Notes: generated by a model not told the origin, from the sequence alone. Shown: positions 48,383 to 58,988, counted from the stretch's first letter. The stretch: 64,000 bases of DNA from Prochlorococcus sp. AG-347-M23 (GCA_003278855.1 QCCU01000005.1:1-64000); one strand, 5' to 3'. Translations and numbers: made by a program.

Positions 48383-49228
48383 ATGCGTAGAAGCTTACGA
48401 GATTCAATAGTTGGGTTTTCCTTATTAGGAGGAATTTTAATATTCACATTTTTTTCTTTTTGGATAAGAGGAGTGAGATTATCTTCGAAAAATTGGTACC
48501 TCTTTGCTGAATTCAATAACGCAAGCGGTTTATCAAAAAAATCTCCAGTTACTTACAGAGGAATCTTAGTTGGGTCAATAGAAGATATCTTGTTCACGAA
48601 TGAATCAATCAAAGCAAAAATAGTTTTAAATAATCCTGAAATTATTCTCCCAAGGCCAGCATTTGCAAGGGTAGTAACAAATTCTTTCCTTGGAGGAGAT
48701 GTACAAGTTGCGTTAGAAACTAGTGACAAGTCAATTCCTAAAAACATTGCAAAGCCTATATCCGAAAAATGCGATACCAAATTAATTATTTGTCAGGGAG
48801 ACACTATCACAGGTAAACAACTATCAAGTCTCTCAAATATAACTACTAGAATAAGTCAACTTTTAAAAGACACAAATCAAGAAAACTTAATTGAAAACAT
48901 CGTTAATTCAATTGACCAATTTGATAGAACACAAGAAAATCTTGATGAATTAATTTATTTATCGAAACAAGAACTACAAAGAGTTGAACCTCTAATAAAA
49001 GAAATTACAATTGCTGCTAATCATTTAAATAGCATTTTGTCTACCATTGATGATAAAGAAACCCTTAATGACATTAAATTGACAATTACTGCTGCTAGCT
49101 CCATCTCAACCAAAATAGATGATATGACCGATGATTTTGAAAAATTAACACAAGATAAAGAATTAACTAAATCTATAAGGGATTTAACGATTGGGCTTTC
49201 AAAATTCCTTAACGAAATTTATCCATAA
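48383..49228 (+). CDS. MCE-domain lipid-transport protein, MlaD/TGD2 type
   Basis: A 281-residue protein. One N-terminal anchor (DSIVGFSLLGGILIFTFFSFWI) precedes an MCE domain (about residues 35-110: YLFAEFNNASGLSKKSPVTYRGILVGSIEDILF, ending IILPRPAFARVVTNSFLGGDVQV). The C-terminal 150 residues are helical and coiled-coil-like. MCE proteins form hexameric tunnels moving phospholipids between membranes. It follows the ATPase gene by 5 bp and converges on chlD with a 7 bp gap. Confidence 0.87.
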   Translation: MRRSLRDSIVGFSLLGGILIFTFFSFWIRGVRLSSKNWYLFAEFNNASGLSKKSPVTYRGILVGSIEDILFTNESIKAKIVLNNPEIILPRPAFARVVTNSFLGGDVQVALETSDKSIPKNIAKPISEKCDTKLIICQGDTITGKQLSSLSNITTRISQLLKDTNQENLIENIVNSIDQFDRTQENLDELIYLSKQELQRVEPLIKEITIAANHLNSILSTIDDKETLNDIKLTITAASSISTKIDDMTDDFEKLTQDKELTKSIRDLTIGLSKFLNEIYP

Positions 49229-49235
49229 AAAATAT

Positions 49236-51419
49236 TTAGAATTCATTGATAGCATTTAAAGCCATAGCCGCGATTGCTTTATCTGTAGCTTTTGGCAATT
49301 GAACGTATTTCCCTTGAGCAGCCTCTGCTAACTCTTTACCAAATCCACTTGCTATAAATTTTCTCTCTGTATCAATTACTAAGAGTTTTATCCCGAGCAT
49401 GGGATATTTTGCAGCGATATCTAGAACCTCCTGTTTTAAATTGACATTTTCATTTTCATTATCTTTTCCCTCAACCTCATTTTGTCCTAAAGATAATCCT
49501 AATGGAACATTTCCTCTTCCATCGGTAATTCCAACAACAATAACTTGACCTATATCTCCAGTAGAAAGAGCATTTTTTGCGACTTTTGCTGATTGCGTTA
49601 GTCCATGAGCCAAAGGCGATCCACCTCCGCAAGGCATTGTTTCTAATCTTCTTTTCGCTGCAGTTATTGATCTAGTTGGAGGCAGAAGAACTTCTGCCTG
49701 ATTACCTCTAAAGGGAATTAGAGCAACTTCATCTCTGTTCTCATATGCCTCGGTCAAAAGTCTAATAACTGCACCTTTAGCACTTTGCATTCTATTAAGA
49801 GCCATAGACCCACTAGCATCAACAAGAAAAATGACTAAAGCACCTGCCTTTTTTTGAAGAAGCTTAGCCCTAAAATCATTTTCTTCTATGATTATTGATT
49901 TATTAGGATTCCTTAATCTTCTTGATTTTTGATAAGGAGCAGCAGCTCGAAGGGTAGCGTCTACAGCAATTCTTTTTACTTTACCTCTTGGAATAATAGG
50001 TTTTACATATCTTCCTCTACTATCACTAAATATGACTGATCTACTCCCGCTATTCCCTGCTTTAGCTTTAGCTGATGAAAAAAGCAATAAATCAGGATCA
50101 ACCATACATGCCTCGGGATCTAATATGAATTCTTCAGGTATTTCGGGAGTAGATTCATCTTCTCCATCAGAATTATCTTCTTCTTGTTCTTGATCTTGCT
50201 CATTATCATTTTCACTAGTCTCAGGTTCAGAATCTTCATTGTTTGATTGAGGTGGGGGTGGGGGACTCTGATCCTCTGGAGGAGGTGGTTGAATATCATC
50301 ATCTTCTGGAGGTATTTGCATTGCTCGTGGAAGAATAACTAACCTTACTGCGACTTTTAGATCTTCAGAATTTACATTCTCATCGCCTCGAAGTGCTGCA
50401 TTAGCCTTTGCTACTTTTACTGCAAATAATTCTGACCTATGTCCTTCTACTCCACCTCTGAGAGCTTCATTCACTAAATAGGTTATTTGCTCTTTTGTTA
50501 TCTTGACATCCTTTAACCATTGCCTTGCCAAAATTAATTGAGTGGATAAATTATCAGATTCTTCCGACCATTTTTCTGAAAATTTAATATTATTTTCTGC
50601 GTGTGATAAAACAGATTTTGTAATCTCAACTCTTTGAGCATTATCAATAGATTGATCTGCGGAAAGAACAATAGCAAAACGATCTAAAACATGATCTCTT
50701 AAAGTACCTTCTTCAGGATTATACGTTGCAATTAAAAGTGACTTACAAGGATGAGAAAGGCTTAAACCATCTCTCTCAATATTATTTTTCTCTCTTCCTG
50801 TCGCTTCAAGAATTAAATTTACAATGCCATCATCCAGTAAATTTATATCATCTACATAAAGAACACCTCTATGAGCCTCTGCTAAAATTCCAGGTTGAAA
50901 AACTTGTTCCCCCGTACTTAATGATGCAGCGACGTCAATTGATCCAACAAGCCTGTCTTCAGTTATGCCAATGGGAACTTGAATAAATGGAGCCTCTCTT
51001 ACTTTTTTCGGAATTTCTTCAATTTGATTCAAATAATCATTTCCAATTACCTCCTCCAACAATTTGTTAGTACTAATATCCCATTCCTCTGGTTTATCTG
51101 GATCTAGGTTCCTACCAATAGGTCTTAATAAAGTTTGACTATTACTAATAGCTTGCTTTTCCATTATTGATTCATTATCTAATACCTCTATAGGAGGGAG
51201 TAATGTATGCAAGCCCCTAGCTAATACTGACTTACCGGTACCTCTTCCGCCAGCGATAATCACTCCTCCTAAACTGGGATCAACTGCTGCCAAAAGCAAA
51301 GATAACTTCAATAAACTATGACCTGTAATTGCCGCCAAAGGGAAAGCTCTAAAAGAATCCTTTGACTTCATTAAATCTTTTATTTCTTCTTTTTCTTTTA
51401 ACTCGTGGTTCAAAATCAC
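49236..51419 (-). CDS. chlD: Magnesium chelatase ATPase subunit D
   Basis: A 727-residue subunit. The N-terminal AAA+ part contains [21 protein letters not shown] and [19 protein letters not shown] Pro- and acid-rich linker (about residues 375-425, with [13 protein letters not shown] followed by a Glu/Asp run) leads to the C-terminal von Willebrand domain with MIDAS motif VDASGSMAL and TDGRGNVPL. ChlD with ChlI and ChlH inserts Mg into protoporphyrin IX, the first committed chlorophyll step. Divergent from folK, with about 40 bp between. Confidence 0.96.
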   Translation of the reverse strand: MILNHELKEKEEIKDLMKSKDSFRAFPLAAITGHSLLKLSLLLAAVDPSLGGVIIAGGRGTGKSVLARGLHTLLPPIEVLDNESIMEKQAISNSQTLLRPIGRNLDPDKPEEWDISTNKLLEEVIGNDYLNQIEEIPKKVREAPFIQVPIGITEDRLVGSIDVAASLSTGEQVFQPGILAEAHRGVLYVDDINLLDDGIVNLILEATGREKNNIERDGLSLSHPCKSLLIATYNPEEGTLRDHVLDRFAIVLSADQSIDNAQRVEITKSVLSHAENNIKFSEKWSEESDNLSTQLILARQWLKDVKITKEQITYLVNEALRGGVEGHRSELFAVKVAKANAALRGDENVNSEDLKVAVRLVILPRAMQIPPEDDDIQPPPPEDQSPPPPPQSNNEDSEPETSENDNEQDQEQEEDNSDGEDESTPEIPEEFILDPEACMVDPDLLLFSSAKAKAGNSGSRSVIFSDSRGRYVKPIIPRGKVKRIAVDATLRAAAPYQKSRRLRNPNKSIIIEENDFRAKLLQKKAGALVIFLVDASGSMALNRMQSAKGAVIRLLTEAYENRDEVALIPFRGNQAEVLLPPTRSITAAKRRLETMPCGGGSPLAHGLTQSAKVAKNALSTGDIGQVIVVGITDGRGNVPLGLSLGQNEVEGKDNENENVNLKQEVLDIAAKYPMLGIKLLVIDTERKFIASGFGKELAEAAQGKYVQLPKATDKAIAAMALNAINEF

Positions 51420-51467
51420 TTTAAAAATGCCTGATATAGAATTTATCCAATAACTTTGTTTTTTGTA

Positions 51468-52034
51468 GTGGAATTATCAAATCTTAATATCAAAAATGGA
51501 CTATGTATATCCCTCGGAGCAAATATTGATAGTAAATTCGGAACCCCTCTTGAGTCACTATTAATTTGCAAACCAAAAATAGAGGAAATAATCAATGAGT
51601 GGGGAGATAGTTCCATCGAAAAAAAAGAAGAGAAGAAAAAATTTCATGCAAACTTTTTTTGGTCTTCAATTTATGAAACATTACCTCATGGTGTTGAAAA
51701 TAAGCAGCCAAATTATTTAAATACTCTTTTACTTATAAAAAGTAATTCTTTCCCAAAACCATCAAATAAACACGCGAAATTACTTTTAAAAGAGCTAAAA
51801 AAGTTAGAGAGATTTTTCGGACGAGAAGAGACGCCAAAGGGTAAGAAATGGCTATCAAGATGTCTCGATTTAGATATTCTTTGGTGGGAAGATTTTCATA
51901 CTTTTGACGAGGAATTAACATTACCTCACCCTAGATTCATGAATCGGAATTTCGTTATTACACCACTATCTGAAATTTTAAGTAGAAGCCAAAAAATCAT
52001 AAAGTTTGATGACCCAAAATGGTCTATTAAATGA
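51468..52034 (+). CDS. folK: 2-amino-4-hydroxy-6-hydroxymethyldihydropteridine pyrophosphokinase
   Basis: An HPPK that transfers pyrophosphate from ATP to hydroxymethyl-dihydropterin in folate synthesis. [20 protein letters not shown] at the start, [39 protein letters not shown] and [21 protein letters not shown] are the HPPK signature regions. The track start is TTG 51456; GTG 51468 fits the family start better, giving 188 residues. There is an insertion around residues 40-55 rich in Lys/Glu. It begins a plus-strand run with the Nudix and photolyase genes. Confidence 0.9.
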   Translation: MELSNLNIKNGLCISLGANIDSKFGTPLESLLICKPKIEEIINEWGDSSIEKKEEKKKFHANFFWSSIYETLPHGVENKQPNYLNTLLLIKSNSFPKPSNKHAKLLLKELKKLERFFGREETPKGKKWLSRCLDLDILWWEDFHTFDEELTLPHPRFMNRNFVITPLSEILSRSQKIIKFDDPKWSIK

Positions 52035-52081
52035 TTTACAAAACCAAAAAATAACTGTTAGGCTGTTTTTATTTAAAAATT

Positions 52082-52645
52082 ATGGGCAACAAAAACCTTA
52101 TAAAAAAATCCATTTTTAAAGAAAAAATATCTGAGTTAAAGTCAAAAAAATTTAGTTTCGAAATAAATAGAATTGAGCTTCCAAATGGACATGAAGGTGA
52201 ATATGGATACATTAAGCATCCTGGGGCAGCATTAGCCGTACCTATTACAAAAGACAATAAAGTTATTATTCTTCGGCAATATAGATTTGCTGTTTCAAGG
52301 TATTTATTAGAATTTCCAGCAGGTACATTAGAAATAGGTGAAACACCTATTAATTCAATTAAAAGAGAAATACAAGAAGAAACCGGATTCAGTGCAAACA
52401 AATGGGATGAACTAGGAACTCTTGTCCCTGCTCCTGGTTATGCAGATGAAGAAATTTATTTATTTTTAGCGCGTGATTTGAGCAAACTTAATTCCGAGGT
52501 TAAAGGAGATTTAGATGAAGATATAGAAGTGTTAATTTTAGATCTGAATGAACTAGATAATCTTATTTCTAGTGGGGATGAGATTCTTGACGCAAAAACT
52601 GTGACAGCTTGGTTCAGAGCCAAACAATTTTTAGATAAATTATGA
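52082..52645 (+). CDS. Nudix hydrolase (ADP-ribose pyrophosphatase type)
   Basis: A 187-residue protein with an intact Nudix box, GTLEIGETPINSIKREIQEETGF (near residues 83-105), and the flanking ADP-ribose-type segments KHPGAALAVPI and LVPAPGYADEEIYLFLARDL. The family hydrolyses ADP-ribose or related nucleoside diphosphate derivatives. The last bases overlap the photolyase start (ATGA), so translation is likely coupled. 47 bp after folK. A dihydroneopterin triphosphatase role is conceivable from context but the sequence looks ADPRase-like. Confidence 0.87.
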   Translation: MGNKNLIKKSIFKEKISELKSKKFSFEINRIELPNGHEGEYGYIKHPGAALAVPITKDNKVIILRQYRFAVSRYLLEFPAGTLEIGETPINSIKREIQEETGFSANKWDELGTLVPAPGYADEEIYLFLARDLSKLNSEVKGDLDEDIEVLILDLNELDNLISSGDEILDAKTVTAWFRAKQFLDKL

Positions 52646-54078
52646 ATAAACCTAGAATACTTTTTTGGCATAGAAAGGATTTAAGAATATTTGACAATCA
52701 AGCTTTAATCAAAGCATTTTCATTATCAAATGCTATTACTTCAACTTACATATTTGATAAAAATTATCCACTCGATTTCAATGCAAGTTCAAAAGCTTGG
52801 TTTCTAGGAAATTCGCTTCAAGAATTAGGAAATAATTGGAAAAAAATGGGTAGTAGATTAATCATGGAAGAAGGAGATCCGGTATTAATAATTCCTCAAT
52901 TAGCAAAGAAAATAGATGCTAAATTTGTTTTTTGGAATAGATCAATTGAACCTTATGAGATTAATCGCGATTTAAAAATAAAAAAAAATTTAGAAGAACA
53001 AAATATTCAAGTTATTGAAACATGGGATCACTTATTAGTAGAACCTTTAAAAATATTTTCCGGAAATAATAAACCTTATTCTGTTTATGGCCCTTTTTAT
53101 AAAAACCTTAAATCAAAAATGAATTTATTAGGTCCATATGACCAGGATAAAGTTGTTTTCCAGTTTAAAGATATAGATAATAAACTCAAAGAAAATAAGA
53201 CAATAAATTCATCTGATTCGGTTCTAGAGAAATTTATCATAAATATCAAATTTCCTGGTTCGAATATTTGTCCATGTCGACCTGGAGAGAATGCTGCAGA
53301 AACATTATTAGAAAACTTCATTAACGAGAAAAAAATATATTCTTATAATTCTGCACGAGATTTTCCTTCTCATAATGGAACATCTTTTCTAAGTGCTTCT
53401 CTCAGATTCGGCACCATTAGCATTAGAAAAATTTGGAACTCCACATTAAATTTAAATTCAGATTTTGCTAATCAAGGAAATTATCTATCGATTGAAACTT
53501 GGCAAAAAGAACTTGTTTGGCGTGAATTTTATCAACATTGCTTATTTCATTTCCCTGAGCTAGAAAAAGGTCCATATAGAAAAAAATGGGATCACTTTCC
53601 ATGGCAAAACAATAATGAATGGTTTCAGCATTGGAGCAACGGAGAGACCGGAGTACCTATAGTTGATGCTGCAATGCGTCAACTAAATAGTACTGGCTGG
53701 ATGCATAACAGATGTAGGATGATAGTTGCTTCATTTCTGGTAAAAGATCTTATATGCAATTGGCAAATGGGCGAGAAAAAATTTATGGAGACTTTGGTTG
53801 ATGGAGACTTAGCTGCAAATAATGGGGGATGGCAGTGGAGCGCCAGTAGCGGCATGGATCCAAAACCACTTAGAATTTTTAACCCATATACCCAAGCAAA
53901 AAAATTTGATCCTATTTGCGAATATATAAAATATTGGATTCCTGAATTATCTAAAGTGTCAAATTCAGAATTATTAAATGGAGAGATATCTAATTTAGAA
54001 AAAAATAATTATTCAAGACCTATTGTCAATCACAACATGCAACAAAGATTATTTAAATCACTTTATGCTGAAATTTGA
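52642..54078 (+). CDS. phrA: Deoxyribodipyrimidine photolyase (cryptochrome/photolyase family)
   Basis: 478 residues. The N-terminal photolyase domain (LFWHRKDLRIFDNQAL, 5-180) would hold the antenna cofactor. The C-terminal FAD domain contains LVWREFYQHCLFHFPEL, GETGVPIVDAAMRQLNSTGWMHNRCRM, and WQWSASSGMDPKPLRIFNPYTQAKKFDP, all standard class I CPD-photolyase motifs. It reverses UV pyrimidine dimers with blue light, valuable for a surface-water phototroph. 4 bp overlap with the Nudix gene; convergent with the DegT aminotransferase (16 bp overlap). Confidence 0.94.
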   Translation: MNKPRILFWHRKDLRIFDNQALIKAFSLSNAITSTYIFDKNYPLDFNASSKAWFLGNSLQELGNNWKKMGSRLIMEEGDPVLIIPQLAKKIDAKFVFWNRSIEPYEINRDLKIKKNLEEQNIQVIETWDHLLVEPLKIFSGNNKPYSVYGPFYKNLKSKMNLLGPYDQDKVVFQFKDIDNKLKENKTINSSDSVLEKFIINIKFPGSNICPCRPGENAAETLLENFINEKKIYSYNSARDFPSHNGTSFLSASLRFGTISIRKIWNSTLNLNSDFANQGNYLSIETWQKELVWREFYQHCLFHFPELEKGPYRKKWDHFPWQNNNEWFQHWSNGETGVPIVDAAMRQLNSTGWMHNRCRMIVASFLVKDLICNWQMGEKKFMETLVDGDLAANNGGWQWSASSGMDPKPLRIFNPYTQAKKFDPICEYIKYWIPELSKVSNSELLNGEISNLEKNNYSRPIVNHNMQQRLFKSLYAEI

Positions 54079-55268
54079 ATTTCTTCTATACAATTCTTTA
54101 AAACTTTATTTAAATTTTCTGCTACATAAACTTGCTCTTCATAAGAAATTTCAGGAAACATTGGAAGACTAATAACTTCTGTACAAATTCTCTCTGTATT
54201 AATGAGTTTTGTTCTAGAAAAATTTTTATTTTTGTAAGCTATTTGTGCGTGTATTGGAATTGGATAATAAATAATTGAATTAATACCTTTTTCAAAAAGT
54301 TGTTGTTTCACCAAATTCCTTAAGGAATAGTATTTTTTGCAATCAGTATCAAATAAATTTGAAAAATCTTCATTTAAAAAATATTTATCGTTTCTTAATT
54401 TGATTACAAATTGATTCCAAGAATGGGAAATTGAATCAGAGCTAATTTTTGGAAAACTAATAAATGGATTTTTTTCTAATAAATCAAGGTAATTATTAGC
54501 AATTTTTTGGCGATTATTAATCCACTTAGAAATATATTTAATTTTAATGTTTAATATGGCAGCTTGAATAGTATCAAGTCTGCTGTTATATCCAATTTGG
54601 GTATGATGATATCTTATTGGGCTGCCATGAACAGCCAGTTCCCTAATTTTTTTGGCAATCTTCTTATCTGAAGTTGTTACTGCTCCACCATCTCCAGCAG
54701 CTCCTAAATTTTTAGTAGGGAAAAAGCTAAAACAGCCAATATCACCGATACTACCAACTTTGGAAGTTTCCCACATTGTGCATGTTGCCTGAGCACAATC
54801 TTCGATTACTTTTAAGTCATATTTCTTGGCCAATGATTTTATTAAGGTCATATTCACTGCATTACCAAATAGATGAACTGGCATAATTGCCTTGGTATTT
54901 GAATTTATTTCTTGTTCTATTAATTCAGTATTAATGAGATAAGTATCTGGATCTATATCTACCAAAACAGGATTAGCACCAACTGCACTAATAGCCTCTG
55001 CAGTTGCAAAAAAGCTAAAAGATGAGGTAATAACTTCATCACCCACACCAATATCTAATGCGCGCAAAGCTAATACTAAAGCATCAGTTCCACTATTACA
55101 TCCAATAGTATTTTCAACACCAATCAGATTTGAAAAACTCTCCTCAAATTTGGCAATTTCTTGTCCTCCAATATACTGGCCCCCTTTTAAAACTTTAGAA
55201 ACCTCACTCTCAATTTCAGAGCCAATTTCTTGGAACTGCCTATCTAAAGTAAATGGAGGTATCTGCAT
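54063..55268 (-). CDS. DegT/DnrJ/EryC1-family PLP aminotransferase
   Basis: 401 residues. Conserved features: GCNSGTDALVLALRAL (PLP phosphate binding), IEDCAQATCTMWETSKVGSIGDIGCFSFFPTKNLGAAGDGGAV with the PLP lysine in PTKNLGA, and the substrate region HTQIGYNSRLDTIQAAIL. These enzymes transaminate keto-sugar nucleotides, often for surface polysaccharides. No other sugar-nucleotide gene adjoins it, so the substrate is not assigned. Convergent with phrA. Confidence 0.88.
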   Translation of the reverse strand: MQIPPFTLDRQFQEIGSEIESEVSKVLKGGQYIGGQEIAKFEESFSNLIGVENTIGCNSGTDALVLALRALDIGVGDEVITSSFSFFATAEAISAVGANPVLVDIDPDTYLINTELIEQEINSNTKAIMPVHLFGNAVNMTLIKSLAKKYDLKVIEDCAQATCTMWETSKVGSIGDIGCFSFFPTKNLGAAGDGGAVTTSDKKIAKKIRELAVHGSPIRYHHTQIGYNSRLDTIQAAILNIKIKYISKWINNRQKIANNYLDLLEKNPFISFPKISSDSISHSWNQFVIKLRNDKYFLNEDFSNLFDTDCKKYYSLRNLVKQQLFEKGINSIIYYPIPIHAQIAYKNKNFSRTKLINTERICTEVISLPMFPEISYEEQVYVAENLNKVLKNCIEEIQISA

Positions 55269-55321
55269 AGTAAATATATTAACCCTAAACTATATTTCTA
55301 TGGGTAAAAAAAATTTTTAAT

Positions 55322-55921
55322 TCATTTAAACCAACTTGGTTCTTTACCAGGAGTCCATTTTATATTGCAACCTAAAGAAGGCATCTGATTTGAAGGATAA
55401 GAATTATCTTGATTCAAATCTTTTACAGCAGAGCGCAAATCCTTTCCAGATAGAGGGATATTATTACCTGGTCTACTATCATCTAATTGGCCATGATAAT
55501 ACAATAAAAAATCACCATCTCCTTCATTTGAAAAAAGATAAAAATCTGGGGTGCAAGCCGCTTTTAATTTTTTAGCAAAATTTTGATTTTCATCATATAG
55601 ATAAGGAAAACTCCATCCCTGTGTTTGCGCTTGTAATCTCAAATTTTTAGGAGAATCTGAAGGATGAGTGACAATATCATTACTAGAAATTGCAACTGTT
55701 TGAACAGTATTTTGAATTTCTTTACTTAAGGTGAAAATTTGATTCTCAATATATTTAACAAATGGGCAATGGGCACAAATAAACATTAAAAGTAAATGCC
55801 GATTATCTAGATTATGAAAATTAAAATATTGATGATTTGGAGAATTAGCATTTAACATTTCGAAATTCGGTAATTGAAAACCTAATTCCAAAACCATAGA
55901 ATTTGTTCTTACCATGTTCAA
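55322..55921 (-). CDS. Thioredoxin-like peroxiredoxin/AhpC-TSA fold protein
   Basis: 199 residues. The thioredoxin fold includes an active-site-like CAHCPFVKY (CxxC) near residues 52-55, and PSDSPKNLRLQAQTQGWSFPYLYDENQNFAKKLKAACTPDFYLF with a cis-Pro region TPDFY. This short, C-terminally extended type (ending WTPGKEPSWF) is widespread in bacteria and probably acts as a thiol-disulphide exchange or peroxide-handling protein. No signal peptide, so cytosolic. It precedes the DegT gene on the same strand with a 53 bp gap. Confidence 0.83.
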   Translation of the reverse strand: MNMVRTNSMVLELGFQLPNFEMLNANSPNHQYFNFHNLDNRHLLLMFICAHCPFVKYIENQIFTLSKEIQNTVQTVAISSNDIVTHPSDSPKNLRLQAQTQGWSFPYLYDENQNFAKKLKAACTPDFYLFSNEGDGDFLLYYHGQLDDSRPGNNIPLSGKDLRSAVKDLNQDNSYPSNQMPSLGCNIKWTPGKEPSWFK

Positions 55922-56020
55922 GTTAAAAATTCTTTGATATTTGAAAATTATTGTATATTTTGCAGTAATCCGTAAAGATAGGTACTTTTATATAGGAGAA
56001 TAATAGAAATAATAAACAAA

Positions 56021-56803
56021 ATGCTTCTAAATCTAACTGGCAAAAAAATTCTTGTTACGGGAATTGCCAACAATCGTTCAATAGCATGGGGTATCGCTCA
56101 ACAACTTTCAAAAGCTGGCGCAGAACTTGGAATCACATATTTGCCTGATGATAAGGGAAGATTCGAGTCTAAAGTTAGAGAACTAACTGAACCTTTAAAT
56201 CCATCGTTATTTTTGCCTCTTGATGTTCAAAATCCAGCTCAAATTGAAGAAATCTTTAAAAATATAAAAGACAATTGGGGGCAAATTGACGGATTAGTTC
56301 ACTGCCTAGCATTTGCAGGACGAGATGAATTGATTGGAGATTATAGTGCTACCACTTCAGAGGGTTTTGATAGGGCTCTTAATATAAGTGCGTATTCGTT
56401 AGCACCTTTATGTAAAGCAGCAAAACCACTTTTTAGTGATGGTGCTGGAGTTGTCTCATTAACTTATTTAGGTTCAGAAAGGGCGATTCCTAACTATAAC
56501 GTGATGGGAGTTGCAAAAGCAGCTTTAGAAGCTTCAGTAAGATATCTTTCTGCAGAACTTGGTCCAGAAAAACAAGTCAGAGTTAACGCAATAAGTGCTG
56601 GGCCTATAAGAACACTTGCTAGTTCTGCTATAGGTGGCATTTTAGATATGATTCACAATGTTGAAGAAAAGGCTCCTTTACGCAGAACAGTCACTCAAAC
56701 AGAAGTAGGTAATACAGCTGCTTTTTTATTAAGTGATCTCTCTAGCGGCATTTCAGGCCAAACAATTTATGTTGATGCGGGTTACTGCATTAATGGAATG
56801 TAA
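56021..56803 (+). CDS. fabI: Enoyl-[acyl-carrier-protein] reductase (NADH)
   Basis: A 260-residue short-chain dehydrogenase-type reductase. KILVTGIANNRSIAWGIAQQL is the FabI cofactor region and NYNVMGVAKAALEASVRYL supplies catalytic Tyr and Lys with the FabI spacing (Y-x6-K). SAGPIRTLASSAIGG matches the substrate loop. FabI completes each round of fatty-acid elongation. hisB starts 20 bp later. Confidence 0.95.
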   Translation: MLLNLTGKKILVTGIANNRSIAWGIAQQLSKAGAELGITYLPDDKGRFESKVRELTEPLNPSLFLPLDVQNPAQIEEIFKNIKDNWGQIDGLVHCLAFAGRDELIGDYSATTSEGFDRALNISAYSLAPLCKAAKPLFSDGAGVVSLTYLGSERAIPNYNVMGVAKAALEASVRYLSAELGPEKQVRVNAISAGPIRTLASSAIGGILDMIHNVEEKAPLRRTVTQTEVGNTAAFLLSDLSSGISGQTIYVDAGYCINGM

Positions 56804-56823
56804 ACTAAGTTTTTTGCATAAAA

Positions 56824-57429
56824 ATGTCATCTCTAAGGCAATCTGAAATAAAAAGAAAAACGAATGAAACAGATATTTCTGTATTTATAAACTTAGATGG
56901 AAATGGAATTTCTGAGATTGATACCGGGATACCATTCTTAGATCATATGCTTCATCAAATATCCAGTCATGGTTTATTCGATTTAAAAATAAAAGCAATT
57001 GGAGATACCTATATTGATGATCATCATACAAATGAAGATGTAGGAATCGCATTAGGCAAAGCATTTTCAAAAGCCTTGGGAGAAAGAAAAGGAATAAGCA
57101 GATTTGGACATTTCTTTGCCCCATTAGATGAAGCATTAGTTCAAGTCACTTTAGACTGCTCTGGAAGACCGCATCTATCTTATAATCTTCAATTAAAAGC
57201 CCCTAGAATAGGAAATTATGATACTGAACTAGTAAGAGAGTTTTTTATTGCCTTTGTAAATAACAGCGGTATTACTCTGCATATTAACCAAATACGAGGA
57301 AGTAATTCACATCACATAGTAGAGGCGTGCTTTAAAGCTTTTTCAAGAGCAATGAGAATGGCTACCGAGATAGATCCAAGAAGATCTGATTCAATTCCAA
57401 GCAGTAAAGGAATGTTAGAAAAACAATAA
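56824..57429 (+). CDS. hisB: Imidazoleglycerol-phosphate dehydratase
   Basis: 201 residues, single-domain HisB. Metal-binding His-rich motifs [29 protein letters not shown] and [18 protein letters not shown] are complete, and the fold is the usual repeated alpha/beta half. It makes imidazole acetol-phosphate in histidine synthesis. It stands beside fabI without other his genes in the window, as is common for scattered cyanobacterial biosynthetic genes. The carotenoid oxygenase follows 72 bp later (from the GTG start). Confidence 0.96.
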   Translation: MSSLRQSEIKRKTNETDISVFINLDGNGISEIDTGIPFLDHMLHQISSHGLFDLKIKAIGDTYIDDHHTNEDVGIALGKAFSKALGERKGISRFGHFFAPLDEALVQVTLDCSGRPHLSYNLQLKAPRIGNYDTELVREFFIAFVNNSGITLHINQIRGSNSHHIVEACFKAFSRAMRMATEIDPRRSDSIPSSKGMLEKQ

Positions 57430-57501
57430 AATAGGAATTTTTTTGAATCAGCCACAATTCTGTTGATTTTTGGCGAAGATAGACAAAGTTATTATTTTGT
57501 T

Positions 57502-58986
57502 GTGACTAATTTACAAGATAAAAAAATTGATAAATTCAATATTTTTAAAAAAGAAGATTGGTCAAGTGCTTATCAAAATGTAGAAAAGGAGCTAACTAAA
57601 GAGCCTCTAAAAATTAGTAAAGGTAATAATATTAAAAATTTAAATGGAACACTATTAAGAAATGGACCAGGAATATTAGAGAGAGGTGGGCAATGGGTTC
57701 ATCATCCATTTGATGGTGATGGGATGATAACATCCATAAAATTCGAAAATGGTCAGCCATTCTTAACAAATAGATTTGTTAAAACCAAAGGCTTTTTGGA
57801 AGAAGAAAAAATAGATAAATTTATTTATAGAGGTGTTTTTGGAACACAAAAAAATGGAGGAATTTTAAATAATGCATTAGATCTAAAATTCAAGAATATC
57901 GCTAATACACATGTCGTTAAATTAGGAGATGAAATTCTCGCATTATGGGAAGCAGCCGGTCCACATGCAATGGATCCTGATAGTCTTGAAACTATTGGTT
58001 TAACAACATTAAAAGGGGTACTCAAGCCTAACGAAGCATTTAGTGCTCATCCCAAAACAGATCTAAACTCAAATGCATCTTCAGAACTTTTAGTAACTTT
58101 TGGAGTACAAACCGGGCCCAAAAGTACCATTAGATTAATGGAATTTGATAATGCTGGTACAAATTCTGGAGAGCTCATTTTTGATAGAAAAGATACCTTT
58201 AATGGCTTTGCATTCCTTCATGATTTCGCAATTACAACTAATTGGGCAATATTTTTACAGAATGCTATTGATTTCAATCCTCTTCCATTTGTAATGGGTC
58301 AAAGAGGAGCAGCACAATGCCTAAAGTCAAACCCAAATAAAAAGGCAAAGTTTTTCATTATCCCCAGAGAAAGTGGATTATTTAGAGGACAGCCTCCTTT
58401 AACAATAGATGCTCCAGAAGGATTCGTTTTTCATCATGTAAACGCATTTGAAAAAGATTCCAAAATCGTATTAGATAGTATTTTTTATGATGATTTCCCA
58501 TCAGTTGGCCCAGACGAGAATTTTAGGGATATTGACTTTGATAAATATCCAGAAGGAAAACTTAAAAGATCAATTATCGATCTAAAGACAAAAACTTGTG
58601 AACTTGAAACTTTCAATGAACAATGTTGTGAATTTGCTGTTGTTAATCCTAAAAACTTAGGATTAAAAGCAACTTATAGTTGGATGGCAAGCACATCTCA
58701 AAAGCTGGGAAACGCTCCACTTCAAGCAATAAAAAAAATAAATTTAACTTCTAAGGAAGAGATTTTTTGGTCAGCAGGTCCAAGTGGATTTGTTAGTGAA
58801 CCAATTATGGTTCCATCAGAAAACTCTTCAAAAGAAGATGAGGGATTTTTATTTATACTTCTATGGAACGGAGAAAGAAGAGGAAGCGATTTAGTGATAT
58901 TAGACGCAAAAGACTTAAAAGAATTAGCTGTTTATGAATTACCCATTTCAATTCCTCATGGCCTTCATGGATCTTGGGTTAATTGA
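57502..58986 (+). CDS. Carotenoid cleavage oxygenase (RPE65/CCD family)
   Basis: 494 residues from GTG 57502 (the track extends upstream to TTG 57463; that extra 13 residues do not look like family sequence). The four non-haem iron histidines are expected in SAHPKTD, FLHDFAIT, FHHVNAFE and HGLHGSWV, all present, with WVHHPFDGDGMI near the N-terminus. The enzyme splits carotenoid or apocarotenoid double bonds with O2; substrate and product are not identifiable from sequence. Convergent with rdgB, 2 bp gap. Confidence 0.88.
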   Translation: MTNLQDKKIDKFNIFKKEDWSSAYQNVEKELTKEPLKISKGNNIKNLNGTLLRNGPGILERGGQWVHHPFDGDGMITSIKFENGQPFLTNRFVKTKGFLEEEKIDKFIYRGVFGTQKNGGILNNALDLKFKNIANTHVVKLGDEILALWEAAGPHAMDPDSLETIGLTTLKGVLKPNEAFSAHPKTDLNSNASSELLVTFGVQTGPKSTIRLMEFDNAGTNSGELIFDRKDTFNGFAFLHDFAITTNWAIFLQNAIDFNPLPFVMGQRGAAQCLKSNPNKKAKFFIIPRESGLFRGQPPLTIDAPEGFVFHHVNAFEKDSKIVLDSIFYDDFPSVGPDENFRDIDFDKYPEGKLKRSIIDLKTKTCELETFNEQCCEFAVVNPKNLGLKATYSWMASTSQKLGNAPLQAIKKINLTSKEEIFWSAGPSGFVSEPIMVPSENSSKEDEGFLFILLWNGERRGSDLVILDAKDLKELAVYELPISIPHGLHGSWVN

Positions 58987-58988
58987 AT

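Noticed and set aside
50120-50302. 60-residue minus-strand ORF inside chlD
   Set aside because: It is an alternative frame through the Pro/acid-rich linker of ChlD.
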